Counted from the first letter of the stretch, positions 23,658 through 31,443 are shown. The stretch: DNA of 31,443 nt from UBA1189 sp045660385 (GCA_045660385.1 JAZRDT010000103.1:1-31443), one strand, 5' to 3'. Notes: generated by a model not told the origin, from the letters alone. Translations and numbers: made by a program.

Positions 23658-25253
23658 TCAATTGTTCTCAATGGCAGCCTTGATGAATGAGAGGAACAAG
23701 GGGTGGGGCTTGAGTACGGTGCTGTTGTACTGGGGATAGTACTGCACACCGATATACCAGGGATGCTCGGCTACCTCAACGGCCTCTACCAACTTGGTGT
23801 CGGGGTTGATACCTACGCACTTCAAACCGGCAGCCTCGAGTTGCTCCTTGTACTTGTTGTTGAGCTCGTAGCGGTGGTGGTGGCGCTCCTGGATGCAGTT
23901 GGCACCATAGATCTCCTTGAGCTTGCTTCCATCGATGAGAGCGCAGTCAAAGTTACCCATACGCATGGTGTCGCTCAGGTGTACTTTTGCCTCCTCCATG
24001 ATGTCGACCACGTTGTTGGGGGTGGTCTCGTTCATCTCGCGTGAGTTGGCATCGGCCAGGCCGAGCACGTTGCGTGCAAACTCAACAATCATGCACTGCA
24101 TGCCGAGGCAGATACCGAAGGTGGGGATATTGTTCTCACGTGTATAGTTGGCCACGATGTTCTTGCCCTCGATACCGCGCTGGCCTGCTCCGGGACCGAT
24201 GATGATACCGTTCATGCCTGCGAGCTGTTCTGCTACGTTTTCCTTGGTGATATTCTCACTGTTGATGAAGTGCATCTTGAGCTTGCGGTTGTTGTAGGTT
24301 GCAGCCTGTGATGAGGCCTCGAAGATTGACTTGTAGGCATCCTGCAGGTCGTACTTGCCTACGAGACCGATGTGTACCTCTTCAGTCGCTTTTGCGCGGA
24401 GGTCGAGGAACTCCTTCCAGGGGCCGAGTGTGGGCTTGGGACCGGGATTGATGCCGAACTTGCGCAGGATGATATCGTCCATGCTCTGGTTTTGCAGCAG
24501 TACGGGCACCTCATAGATGGTTGATGCATCGATTGACTGGAATACGGCATTCTCGTCGACGTTGCAGAAGAGGGCTGTCTTCTTCTTCAAATCCTCGGGC
24601 AACTCATGTTCGGTGCGGAGCACGAGTACGTCGGGCTGGATACCGAGCGACTGCAACTTCTGTACAGAGTGCTGTGTGGGCTTGGTCTTGAGCTCACCGG
24701 CAGCAGCGAGGTAGGGTACATAGGTGAGGTGTACGCAGAGTGCATTGCGGCCGAGCTCGAACTTGAGCTGACGCACACTCTCCATGTAGGGCAATGATTC
24801 GATATCGCCTACGGTACCGCCAATCTCGGTGATGATGAAGTCAAACTGCGATGTGGTGCCCAATGATTTTACATTGCGCTTGATTTCGTCGGTGATATGA
24901 GGTACTACCTGGATGGTCTTGCCATGGTATTCGCCACGACGCTCGCGGTCGATAACACGCTTGTAGATGCGTCCGGTAGTGATGTTGTTGGCCTTGGTCA
25001 TGTTCACTCCGAGGAAACGCTCGTAGTGTCCGAGGTCGAGGTCGGCTTCGTGTCCGTCAATGGTCACATAGCACTCGCCATGCTCATTGGGATTGAGTGT
25101 ACCGGGATTGATGTTGATGTACGGGTCGAACTTCTGAATCGTTACATTGTAGCCACGGGCCTGCAGCAACTTGCCGATTGAAGACGAAATAACTCCCTTG
25201 CCGAGTGAAGAGGCTACGCCTCCGGTCACGAAGATATACTTTGTTTCAGCCAT
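23658..25253 (-). CDS. pyrG: CTP synthase with degenerate glutaminase triad
   Basis: The 531-aa protein has an intact amidoligase (synthetase) half: KYIFVTGGVASSLGKGVISSSIGKLL, KFDPYININPGTLNPNEHGE, GGTVGDIES. This half makes CTP from UTP, ATP and ammonia. The C-terminal class I glutamine amidotransferase half keeps nucleophile Cys382 in GICLGMQ. The His-Pro-Glu that completes the triad reads Tyr506-Pro-Gln508 (VQYYPQY). The oxyanion loop reads GPGAGQRG (353-360), where GFG-type sequences are usual. ERHHHRYELNN and TMRMG are present. Glutamine hydrolysis is predicted to be impaired, leaving an ammonia-dependent enzyme. It is upstream of yidC. The gene is otherwise full length with no frame damage. 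Confidence 0.95.
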   Translation of the reverse strand: MAETKYIFVTGGVASSLGKGVISSSIGKLLQARGYNVTIQKFDPYININPGTLNPNEHGECYVTIDGHEADLDLGHYERFLGVNMTKANNITTGRIYKRVIDRERRGEYHGKTIQVVPHITDEIKRNVKSLGTTSQFDFIITEIGGTVGDIESLPYMESVRQLKFELGRNALCVHLTYVPYLAAAGELKTKPTQHSVQKLQSLGIQPDVLVLRTEHELPEDLKKKTALFCNVDENAVFQSIDASTIYEVPVLLQNQSMDDIILRKFGINPGPKPTLGPWKEFLDLRAKATEEVHIGLVGKYDLQDAYKSIFEASSQAATYNNRKLKMHFINSENITKENVAEQLAGMNGIIIGPGAGQRGIEGKNIVANYTRENNIPTFGICLGMQCMIVEFARNVLGLADANSREMNETTPNNVVDIMEEAKVHLSDTMRMGNFDCALIDGSKLKEIYGANCIQERHHHRYELNNKYKEQLEAAGLKCVGINPDTKLVEAVEVAEHPWYIGVQYYPQYNSTVLKPHPLFLSFIKAAIENN

Positions 25254-25298
25254 AACACAAAATGTTTATATGTAAAGTTTATATTTTTTTCCAAGCTG

Positions 25299-25306
25299 CA
25301 AAGTTA
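25299..25306 (-). promoter_or_regulatory. -7 box of the pyrG-yidC promoter
   Basis: TAACTTTG on the minus strand fits TAnnTTTG; the -33 region is weak. The leader would be about 40 nt. Confidence 0.55.
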
Positions 25307-25386
25307 GTGATTTTTGAGAAAAACAGCGAATAAAAGATACTTTTAGTTGTTGAAAAGATGAAAAAAAACGAAACGTAGCGGTTGCT

Positions 25387-25419
25387 ATTGTAAAAATATG
25401 TAACTTCGCGGTAATTTTG
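25387..25419 (+). promoter_or_regulatory. Promoter of the DUF3078 gene
   Basis: ATTG (25387-25390), 21 nt, and TAATTTTG (25412-25419). The leader is about 27 nt to the ATG at 25452. Confidence 0.55.
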
Positions 25420-25451
25420 GATTACAAATCATTTTAAAAGAATAGTTGTTT

Positions 25452-27053
25452 ATGAAAAGATTGTTTGTGCTGGGCTGCCTGTTGGCTTCATGCTGGGTGC
25501 TCGGTGTAGCTCAAACCGCTGAGGCCAATCCGGTTGAAGGCGTTGTTGCGAAGCTCGACTCGGTAAAGGTAGTTACCGATAGTGTAGCTCATGTAGTTGA
25601 AAATGTTGTGGATAGTATTGCTGTGGCTGATAGCGTTGCTGTGGCCGATTCGGCAGTTGTGATGTCGCTCAATCCCGATTCGTTGCCCATCGCATTGCGT
25701 GTGCTTACCGATGTGGATTCTACCGCTCTGATTATGGAGAAGGTGAAGGCCGTGACCGATATGATTTCGGCCAAGTCGCTGCTCGATGCACAGCTGGTGA
25801 AGGAGGTATTCTCTGACACAGCTATTGTGAACAAGTACAACCGTTTGCTCGACAAGATGGTGCTCGACTACGAAGTGGCAGTGAAGGAGATTGATGGTAG
25901 CGATTCCACACTCTTCAACCCCTACTTCTTCCGTCTCTTTGCACCGCTCACCCTCTACAAGACTCCCGTGAGCAATGCTATGCAAGCCAATACGAAGCCT
26001 GCTATTGACGCTGAGGATAGCGTGCGCCTGGCATCTATGAGCAGTGGTCGCGACCTGCGTCTGCTGAATGAGATGGACCGCATCCTTATGTATGCCTATT
26101 TGGCTACACCCACTCGTGTGCAGATGACCGAGGATGTCCTTCTTGCCAGCCAAAGCGTCTCTGAGGAGGCTATGAAGAGCACCGTAAACCACGTAAAACT
26201 TGATGTGCCCGTGAATGTGAATATCTCTCAGACAGCTGGTGAAAAGGCAAGTCTGACTACCGATATGGTGGTGCAGAAACCCAACTTCTGGAAAACCAAG
26301 GGTACCTTCTCTACCCAGATGACCGAGTCGTTCTTCTCACCCAACTGGTATCAGGGTGGTATCAACAACATCAACTTGCTCTCTACCATGACCATGGAGG
26401 CCAACTATAATAATCAGAAGAAGACCCAGTGGGACAATAAGTTGGAGGCACGTGTCGGTTTCTATAAGAATCAGGATGCTCCAATCCAGTCAAACCAAGA
26501 CCTTTTGCGTATGACCTCAAAGCTCAACCTCAAGGCTATCCGTAGTTGGAACTATGCTATTGAGGCGCAGGCCAACACGCAGATGATGAACCACTTCGAT
26601 GGCGATAAGTTGAAGTCGCGCTTCTTGGCTCCGATGGATGCATCGCTCACCGTCGGTATGGACTATAAGAAGAACTTCAAGAATGGTAGCATCTCAATCT
26701 TCCCCGGTCCGCTCTCATACAAGATGTCATACGTGGCAGTTCCCGAGTTGGCCACACGCTATGGTATTGAGGAGGGCAAGCAGTCGCGTCACGACGTCGG
26801 TTCGAAACTGCAGGTCGACTTCAACTACAAGCTTGCCAAGAACATTACCTATAAGACACGTTTCTACTACTATACTCCGTACGACTACGTGCAGCTCGAT
26901 TGGGAAAACACCTTCTCGTTCCAAGTGAACAAGTACATCTCTACCACGTTGTTCTTCCACACCCGTTTCGACGACCATGTGGCCCGCAACGAAAACTGGG
27001 GATTCTTCCAGTTCAAGGAGTACTTGACCTTCGGTCTCAACTACTCTTGGTAA
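25452..27053 (+). CDS. DUF3078 outer-membrane protein
   Basis: The 533-aa product starts at ATG 25452 (MKRLFVLGC), with a signal peptide ending near GVAQ. A low-complexity Val/Asp/Ser stretch (DSVKVVTDSVAHVVENVVDS and the following VADSVAVADSAVV) follows. A helical middle runs to about 270. The C-terminal part from about 275 (KPNFWKTKGTFSTQMTESFFSPNWYQGG) is the DUF3078 barrel, ending in aromatic-rich strands and a terminal Trp (LNYSW). It should sit in the outer membrane with a periplasmic N-terminal extension. No function is established for the family. Confidence 0.82.
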   Translation: MKRLFVLGCLLASCWVLGVAQTAEANPVEGVVAKLDSVKVVTDSVAHVVENVVDSIAVADSVAVADSAVVMSLNPDSLPIALRVLTDVDSTALIMEKVKAVTDMISAKSLLDAQLVKEVFSDTAIVNKYNRLLDKMVLDYEVAVKEIDGSDSTLFNPYFFRLFAPLTLYKTPVSNAMQANTKPAIDAEDSVRLASMSSGRDLRLLNEMDRILMYAYLATPTRVQMTEDVLLASQSVSEEAMKSTVNHVKLDVPVNVNISQTAGEKASLTTDMVVQKPNFWKTKGTFSTQMTESFFSPNWYQGGINNINLLSTMTMEANYNNQKKTQWDNKLEARVGFYKNQDAPIQSNQDLLRMTSKLNLKAIRSWNYAIEAQANTQMMNHFDGDKLKSRFLAPMDASLTVGMDYKKNFKNGSISIFPGPLSYKMSYVAVPELATRYGIEEGKQSRHDVGSKLQVDFNYKLAKNITYKTRFYYYTPYDYVQLDWENTFSFQVNKYISTTLFFHTRFDDHVARNENWGFFQFKEYLTFGLNYSW

Positions 27054-27109
27054 GAACGGATTGAAAGTTGAAGACAAAACAGAAATACGCACTTTAAGTG
27101 TAAAAAGAA

Positions 27110-27140
27110 AAGGTTGAGGCCACGGTCTCAACCTTTCTTT
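27110..27140 (+). terminator. Terminator of the DUF3078 gene
   Basis: aaggttgaggc (27110-27120) pairs over 11 bp, with one G-U, with 27125-27135 around the loop cacg, followed by TCTTTA. Confidence 0.75.
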
Positions 27141-27167
27141 ATGCCCATTTGTTAACCAATAGTTTCA

Positions 27168-27192
27168 CTTTTTAATCTTCAATCTTCAGTTC
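27168..27192. repeat. Short-period repeat, aatcttc type
   Basis: Two to three copies of (t)aatcttc immediately precede the ATG of the ion-channel gene. Confidence 0.55.
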
Positions 27193-27900
27193 ATGTCTTC
27201 CAAACAAGATGTTCAGCTGGCCCTTCATCTCTCGGCCTTCATGCTCAGCCTGCTGCTTGTCATCAGTATCTCTATCGACACGTTCAAGGGCATACCCTTC
27301 TACGACGACATCAACTATCTCGACCTGCAATTTTGGATATGCGTGTTGCTCATCATCCTGTATGCCGTCGAAGTGTACAATGCCGATGACTCGTGGCGCT
27401 ACTTTGGGCGTCATATCCTATTCCTGCTACTCATCGTGCCCTATCTTACGCTGTTCGACTGGTTGGGTGTCCAGCTCAGCACCGAGGCATCCTATCTCTT
27501 TCGCTTTATCCCCCTTATTCGGGGTTACATCGCCTTCACCCTCATCGCCTACGGACTCATGCGTGACCTCACGGCCGGCCTGCTCATTACCTACATTGTG
27601 GTGCTCTTCTCCTTTATCTACTATTGCAGCCTTATTTTCTATGTGCTTGAGGCAGGTGTCAATCCCCAGCTCCATAATTTCTGGGATAGCTTGTGGTATG
27701 CCTGTATGACGGCAACCACGGCAGGGTGTAGCATTCAAGCCGTTACTGCCGTGGGTAAGGTGATCTCGGTGCTTCTTGCATTGGCGGGCATGATGTTGCT
27801 ACCCGTCTTTACGGTATATCTCACCAATATCATCCGCTTCGGGCACATCCGTGAGTCGGAGCAGACGGAGCGAAAATCGCAGGAAGAGCCCTCAATCTGA
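27193..27900 (+). CDS. Potassium-channel-like ion transport protein with atypical filter
   Basis: The 235-aa membrane protein has about five to six helices (near 10-28, 46-62, 73-90, 127-152 and 186-213). The last two flank a pore loop, NFWDSLWYACMTATTAGCS (162-180), in the position of the Ion_trans_2 pore helix and selectivity filter. The usual T(V/I)GYG is replaced by TTAGCS. No strong S4-like row of arginines is present. The tail after the last helix is short and charged, with no RCK domain. It probably forms a tetrameric cation channel, but K+ selectivity is doubtful from the filter. It lies 52 nt past the DUF3078 terminator and so may have its own weak promoter. Confidence 0.7.
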   Translation: MSSKQDVQLALHLSAFMLSLLLVISISIDTFKGIPFYDDINYLDLQFWICVLLIILYAVEVYNADDSWRYFGRHILFLLLIVPYLTLFDWLGVQLSTEASYLFRFIPLIRGYIAFTLIAYGLMRDLTAGLLITYIVVLFSFIYYCSLIFYVLEAGVNPQLHNFWDSLWYACMTATTAGCSIQAVTAVGKVISVLLALAGMMLLPVFTVYLTNIIRFGHIRESEQTERKSQEEPSI

Positions 27901-27909
27901 TAAAATCCC

Positions 27910-28620
27910 CTACAACTTTTTAATCTCATCCACCAATCGCGCCACACCACTCGTGGCATTCTCTTTGATGTGGGTGAATCCGGTGGGGATGATGGCCAGG
28001 TTGGGGTCTACCACAAATTTCGGCACGCCACCATGCGCATATCTTGTGAGGCCAGCCGCGGGATACACCTGTAGCGAGGTGCCTATGACGGCAAAGATGT
28101 CCGCTTTTCTTACATGGGCCTCGGCCACCTCCATGGCCGGTACATACTCGCCGAACCAAACGATGAACGGACGCAGTTGCGAACCGTCACCGGCCTTGTC
28201 GCCCAAACGGATGGGGACATCCAATGGATACTCTTTGACACAATGCGGGTCATTGGGGGCGTGCGACGAGGTCACCTTCGTGAGCTCACCATGCAGGTGT
28301 ATCACATGGGTGCTGCCTGCCCGTTCGTGCAAGTTGTCGATGTTTTGAGTGATGATGGTCACGTCGTGCCACTTCTCCAGTTCGGCCAGCATCTTGTGTG
28401 CGGCATTGGGCTCCACCTCGAGCAGTTGCTTGCGTCGTGCATTGTAGAAGTCGAGCACCGCCTGCGGCTCCTGCTCGAAGCCCTCGATGCTCGACAAGCG
28501 CATGGCATCGTGCTTCTGCCACAATCCGTTCTTGTCTCTGAAGGTATCAAGTCCGCTCTCGGCACTGATACCCGCACCGGTGAGTATTACTATCTTTTGG
28601 CGTATGGTAGGGGTTTGCAT
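27910..28620 (-). CDS. Sir2-family NAD-dependent protein deacylase (CobB/SIRT5-like)
   Basis: The 236-aa protein has GAGISAESGLDTFRDKNGLW (15-34), catalytic TQNIDNLHERAG and HLHGEL (the catalytic His), and the NAD-site VIGTSLQVYPAAGL. FYNARRKQ carries the Tyr-x-x-Arg pair that in E. coli CobB and SIRT5 binds acidic acyl groups, so desuccinylase activity is plausible. The zinc-binding CxxC pairs are missing: the region reads SSHAPNDPHC...GSQLRPF. It uses NAD+ to remove acyl groups from lysines and makes nicotinamide. It is the last gene before the AT-rich McrBC region. Confidence 0.92.
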   Translation of the reverse strand: MQTPTIRQKIVILTGAGISAESGLDTFRDKNGLWQKHDAMRLSSIEGFEQEPQAVLDFYNARRKQLLEVEPNAAHKMLAELEKWHDVTIITQNIDNLHERAGSTHVIHLHGELTKVTSSHAPNDPHCVKEYPLDVPIRLGDKAGDGSQLRPFIVWFGEYVPAMEVAEAHVRKADIFAVIGTSLQVYPAAGLTRYAHGGVPKFVVDPNLAIIPTGFTHIKENATSGVARLVDEIKKL

Positions 28621-28654
28621 GGGGTGTTAATAGAAAGTTCCTTGTAATGGGTAC

Positions 28655-29986
28655 TTACAGTTTTATCTTTTGCAAATGTGCAGAATATAAAATTTCGTGC
28701 GCTCTCATTATTTCTGAAAACTCAGAGAAAGTTCCCTCACTTTTGGGTATAGGAAAGCCCACTTTGATGACACATCCTTCTGTGTCCACAATCTTATGTC
28801 TACTTTCCAATACAGAATTACTATTTGCGATGGGGTATAGCAGTAGACCTATTTTTGCATTCCATCTATACATATAGGTAATAGTCTTGTAATAGATGGC
28901 AGTTGCTTTTTCTTCGTTTTTATAGTTCCCTTCTTTATTTAGTGCAATGTATTTTGCATCCGCTACAATAGTCCTATCTTTCGATATATAATCAGGTATG
29001 ATTTGTTGTCCAGTATCGAACAAGTACCATCTCTTTCCCTTCTCCTTGCAATAGTGAGTGAAGTTTTCTTTCAAAACAACCGCAAGATACTCTTCCCATA
29101 GCCAAGCGCCATCAAATAGAAAGCCGTGTATCTCATCTTTTTTCTGTCCATACTTTAATTGCTCATGTCTCAATATCTGTAAGCATAGCTTTCGCAATGG
29201 CTCGTAAGCGGTATATAAAGAGTGGCGAACAGGCTTGAGATTTCTGTTTATGATTGATTGGCGTTGACTCTTTTGATAACTCTCGGTGACTTGTTCTATT
29301 TGTGATATGAATGCTCTTGTGTCAGCATCGCAATTGAGAATGTTTTTGCCAAACTTATGACAACGGATGTGCTCTATCGTATGGCGTATGAGCTGGGTGG
29401 TATCGTTGTCGTGAAGATACTCTCTCGTGTGATAAGCTATATTGCCTGCAAATGGTTGATTGATGCGGATATGTCGGCTCACATCAATTGTGCCCTTTAC
29501 ATTGGCGTCGTTGTAGTGTTGCGTTTTATATTCTCTGTATATACCTTGACGCAGTGCTTTCTTTAAGAAATGAGGGAATAGATAAAGTGAAAAATCAAAT
29601 ACGCTTTCTTTACTTGTCGTATGCTTCATATCAAAGATGTTTAAGCCAAACACCTTTTGTAGCATGTAGTGCAAGAAATAATCTTCCTTGTTTTCATCAA
29701 AATCTTCTGACTCTTCTATTTTACCAGGAGTGAAGCGCGATCGTATGGTGAGGCTTGTTTTGTTTCTTCCAACAAATCCCAATATACTTCGTGTACTTAT
29801 GGTTTGCTGTTCTTCATCGAATTCGCATACACACTTATCACCGAAACCATTGTCGTACTCCCCAAAACTATGAGGAAACACCAATAGCTGCGGATGGTTT
29901 TTGAAAGCCTTGATATCTGCAATGGCTTTGATATCTGCTATTGCGCTTTCATCAACTTTCGTGGTATTCCAATCAGTTGTTATCAT
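28655..29986 (-). CDS. mcrC: McrC-like nuclease subunit of a McrBC-type restriction system
   Basis: The 443-aa protein has the McrC layout: an N-terminal beta-rich region (TRSILGFVGRNKTSLTIRSRF), then FGLNIFD, and a C-terminal PD-(D/E)xK nuclease with WLWEEYL, Asp332 in IIPDY and Asp343-Ala-Lys345 in VADAKYI. McrC binds McrB, stimulates its GTPase and cuts DNA carrying modified cytosine. It starts inside the mcrB end (14-nt overlap, ATGATAACAACTGA), so translation is coupled. An 18-nt duplication near the start gives IADIKAIADIKA (16-27). Base composition is markedly more AT-rich than the genes to the left, a sign of transfer. Recognition specificity cannot be inferred. Confidence 0.9.
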   Translation of the reverse strand: MITTDWNTTKVDESAIADIKAIADIKAFKNHPQLLVFPHSFGEYDNGFGDKCVCEFDEEQQTISTRSILGFVGRNKTSLTIRSRFTPGKIEESEDFDENKEDYFLHYMLQKVFGLNIFDMKHTTSKESVFDFSLYLFPHFLKKALRQGIYREYKTQHYNDANVKGTIDVSRHIRINQPFAGNIAYHTREYLHDNDTTQLIRHTIEHIRCHKFGKNILNCDADTRAFISQIEQVTESYQKSQRQSIINRNLKPVRHSLYTAYEPLRKLCLQILRHEQLKYGQKKDEIHGFLFDGAWLWEEYLAVVLKENFTHYCKEKGKRWYLFDTGQQIIPDYISKDRTIVADAKYIALNKEGNYKNEEKATAIYYKTITYMYRWNAKIGLLLYPIANSNSVLESRHKIVDTEGCVIKVGFPIPKSEGTFSEFSEIMRAHEILYSAHLQKIKL

Positions 29987-31442
29987 CTTGCGAACTCAAC
30001 TCGTAAGCCTTTTTCAATGTCTCCAAGGTATCTTCAGCATCGGGCATACCACGAAGGTATTCCTTTAAGAGTCCTTGCAGTTTTAACTCCCAAAGTTCGT
30101 TGTAATCAGTTACGCCAAGATAATAGGCTGCGCCGATGTGGAATGAGCTATTAAATCCTTCAATTTCCGAAATGGCATTGTTGAGGCTCTGCATTCTTTT
30201 TGTTGCCTCACCACTCAATCCCATATTGATGCCGCTCTCCTCTGCGGTAATCTCCTTAAATGTAAACCTTCGTCTCATGGCAAAGTCCATGCATTCTACA
30301 CTACGGTCAATATCGTTCATCGTGCCGATGATATATACATTTTCGGGGATATAGAAACCATCCTTGAATGGGTCATCTTCTGTTATCAGATTCTGATATT
30401 GCGTCTGCACCTTACCCTTCACTCCTCTGTAGCCAGGGTCAACGGAGAAGAATAATTCACCAAAGATTTTGGAAATCTCGCCTCGGTTGATTTCGTCGAT
30501 GATGAAGATGTAAGGTTGAGGAGTGGAATCATTTTTTTTGTGCAGACCAGTTTCTACATAATTCTTTATTATATAATCACCTATGGTTTTAGTGTATGTG
30601 TCATTTTTTCCACATTTCTTTGTTCTTATGTACTTTTGCATTTTCTCATCAGAACAAGACCATGGTTTTTGGGGATTAGTTACTATGATGGTTTCTTGCT
30701 CATTAAGTTTAACCCTTACTATGGTGGCACTTCTGAAACTTTGGATTCCAATCGTTTTCTTTCTTTTTAAGTCTTCCTTGAAACTAGCCAAAGGAGTTCT
30801 CTCGTTCGGTATTGAGTTTTGAGTTGTGAAAGCTACATTAAGTGAACTCTTACAAAAATACTTAAATATCCCATCCTTTCTTTCAAAACCAATGTTGCCA
30901 TCTTGATTAGGACGAGTAGGACGCAATCCTTCAACGAAATCTGTGTAGTCATATGAAGGGTGAAATTGTACAAACCCACATTGTTCTATGAATTTTGGAT
31001 GCTCCTCGAAGTTCTCAGGAACATTCCCATCAAAGATGATATGTGCTGCTATTTGTTTAGCAAGGTATGTCTTCCCTGTACCAGGTGCTCCGTTCAAAAT
31101 TAAGTTATAATTCTTTTGAAGTAGGTTTATATAATTAGAATAGTTGTTCATATCTTTCGCTTGTGTATTTGTTTTATTTAATGTGGACAGAAGTTCTTCA
31201 ATGCTGGAGTCTTTAGGAATCCAAAATTTCCAAGAGGTTTTGGCCTTTCCATATTGTGCCAATGTCTCAATGAAGTAGTCGTCTAAAACGCTCTCTACAT
31301 CTATCAATTTGTAAAACCGTTTTAGTTCCCTGTCGGTATCGGTTCCACTTTTATCGCTATTGTCTTCGTGCTTTTCTAAAGAGTTCTGTTTGTATCCTAC
31401 AAAGCGGCTCGGAGCAAAATAAAGCTTCCCATCTATAGCTTC
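29973..31442 (-). CDS. mcrB: McrB-like AAA+ GTPase subunit, 5' end outside the window
   Basis: The frame stays open to the window edge; an apparent start at 31307 is an internal TTG. The visible 489 codons begin EAIDGKLYFAPSRFVGY. Walker A is GAPGTGKT (visible residues 118-125). The McrB segment FVQFHPSYDYTDFVEGLRP follows. Walker B is YIFIIDEINRG (D316, E317), and the McrB hallmark MNDIDRS is followed by MDFAMRRRF. McrB forms GTP-driven hexamers that translocate DNA and activate McrC. The N-terminal target-recognition domain is mostly outside the window, so the modification it reads is unknown. The gene is AT-rich and overlaps mcrC. Confidence 0.92.
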   Translation of the reverse strand, partial: EAIDGKLYFAPSRFVGYKQNSLEKHEDNSDKSGTDTDRELKRFYKLIDVESVLDDYFIETLAQYGKAKTSWKFWIPKDSSIEELLSTLNKTNTQAKDMNNYSNYINLLQKNYNLILNGAPGTGKTYLAKQIAAHIIFDGNVPENFEEHPKFIEQCGFVQFHPSYDYTDFVEGLRPTRPNQDGNIGFERKDGIFKYFCKSSLNVAFTTQNSIPNERTPLASFKEDLKRKKTIGIQSFRSATIVRVKLNEQETIIVTNPQKPWSCSDEKMQKYIRTKKCGKNDTYTKTIGDYIIKNYVETGLHKKNDSTPQPYIFIIDEINRGEISKIFGELFFSVDPGYRGVKGKVQTQYQNLITEDDPFKDGFYIPENVYIIGTMNDIDRSVECMDFAMRRRFTFKEITAEESGINMGLSGEATKRMQSLNNAISEIEGFNSSFHIGAAYYLGVTDYNELWELKLQGLLKEYLRGMPDAEDTLETLKKAYELSSQDDNN

Positions 31443-31443
31443 C

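Noticed and set aside
31305..31307. TTG at 31307 as the start of mcrB
   Set aside because: The frame is open upstream to the window edge with sensible coding sequence (KLYFAPSRFVGY), so the gene begins outside.
1..31443. CRISPR arrays, insertion sequences or prophage genes
   Set aside because: No regularly spaced identical repeats, transposase or integrase motifs, or terminal inverted repeats flanking an ORF were seen in the window.

Overview
The window looks like chromosomal DNA of a member of the Bacteroidales (Bacteroidota); I cannot name the genus. Three things support this. Gene content is typical of the order: a DcaP-type porin, a DUF3078 barrel, DUF5063, SIMPL, a BlaR1-TonB fusion and a pyrG-yidC pair. 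Starts generally lack Shine-Dalgarno sequences. Promoters repeatedly match the Bacteroidota vegetative pattern TTTG-N19/21-TAnnTTTG; the clearest precede the SRP RNA, two small RNA genes, ftsK and trxB.

Layout. 1-340: SRP RNA followed by tRNA-Thr on the minus strand, with a strong promoter and a hairpin terminator. 376-3701 (minus): meso-diaminopimelate dehydrogenase, a BASS-family inner-membrane transporter and an outer-membrane porin. 3702-4373: no protein gene, but two copies of a roughly 70-nt small RNA gene, each with its own promoter and terminator. 4374-6825 (minus): DUF5063, a DEDDy 3'-5' exonuclease and RlmI-like rRNA methyltransferase. 7012-10841 (plus): ftsK, a LolA-like protein and DUF2461. 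11024-13855 (minus): two half-size CHR (chromate-type) transporters, then an ABC-F ATPase with one degenerate ATP site. 14100-15035 (plus): trxB. 15130-15858 (minus): SIMPL protein. 16173-18980 (plus): secreted M16 zinc peptidase. 19225-21358 (plus): a BlaI-type repressor and a BlaR1-type membrane peptidase carrying two TonB C-terminal domains. 21359-21684: structured noncoding stretch. 21685-25253 (minus): pyrG then yidC. 25452-27900 (plus): DUF3078 outer-membrane protein and a K+-channel-like protein with an odd filter. 27910-28620 (minus): sirtuin. 28655-31443 (minus): a McrBC-type restriction pair, clearly more AT-rich than the rest and running off the window end.

Most of the window is housekeeping: envelope biogenesis (yidC, LolA-like, porin, DUF3078), cell-wall precursor and lysine supply (ddh), chromosome segregation (ftsK), thiol redox (trxB), CTP synthesis and ribosome function (rlmI, ABC-F). 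The accessory part is the McrBC defence pair at the right edge.

Observations I rate highest: (1) the CTP synthase has lost the His and Glu of its glutaminase triad (canonical HPE reads YPQ at residues 506-508) while keeping the Cys; (2) the duplicated small RNA genes at 3846-3913 and 4128-4196; (3) a structured noncoding stretch at 21490-21595 with two 15-bp direct repeats inside a 9-bp inverted repeat followed by a T-run; (4) short-period AT-rich repeats that sit at gene boundaries and appear once inside the rlmI coding frame; (5) a recent tandem duplication of the TonB domain in the BlaR1-like protein.
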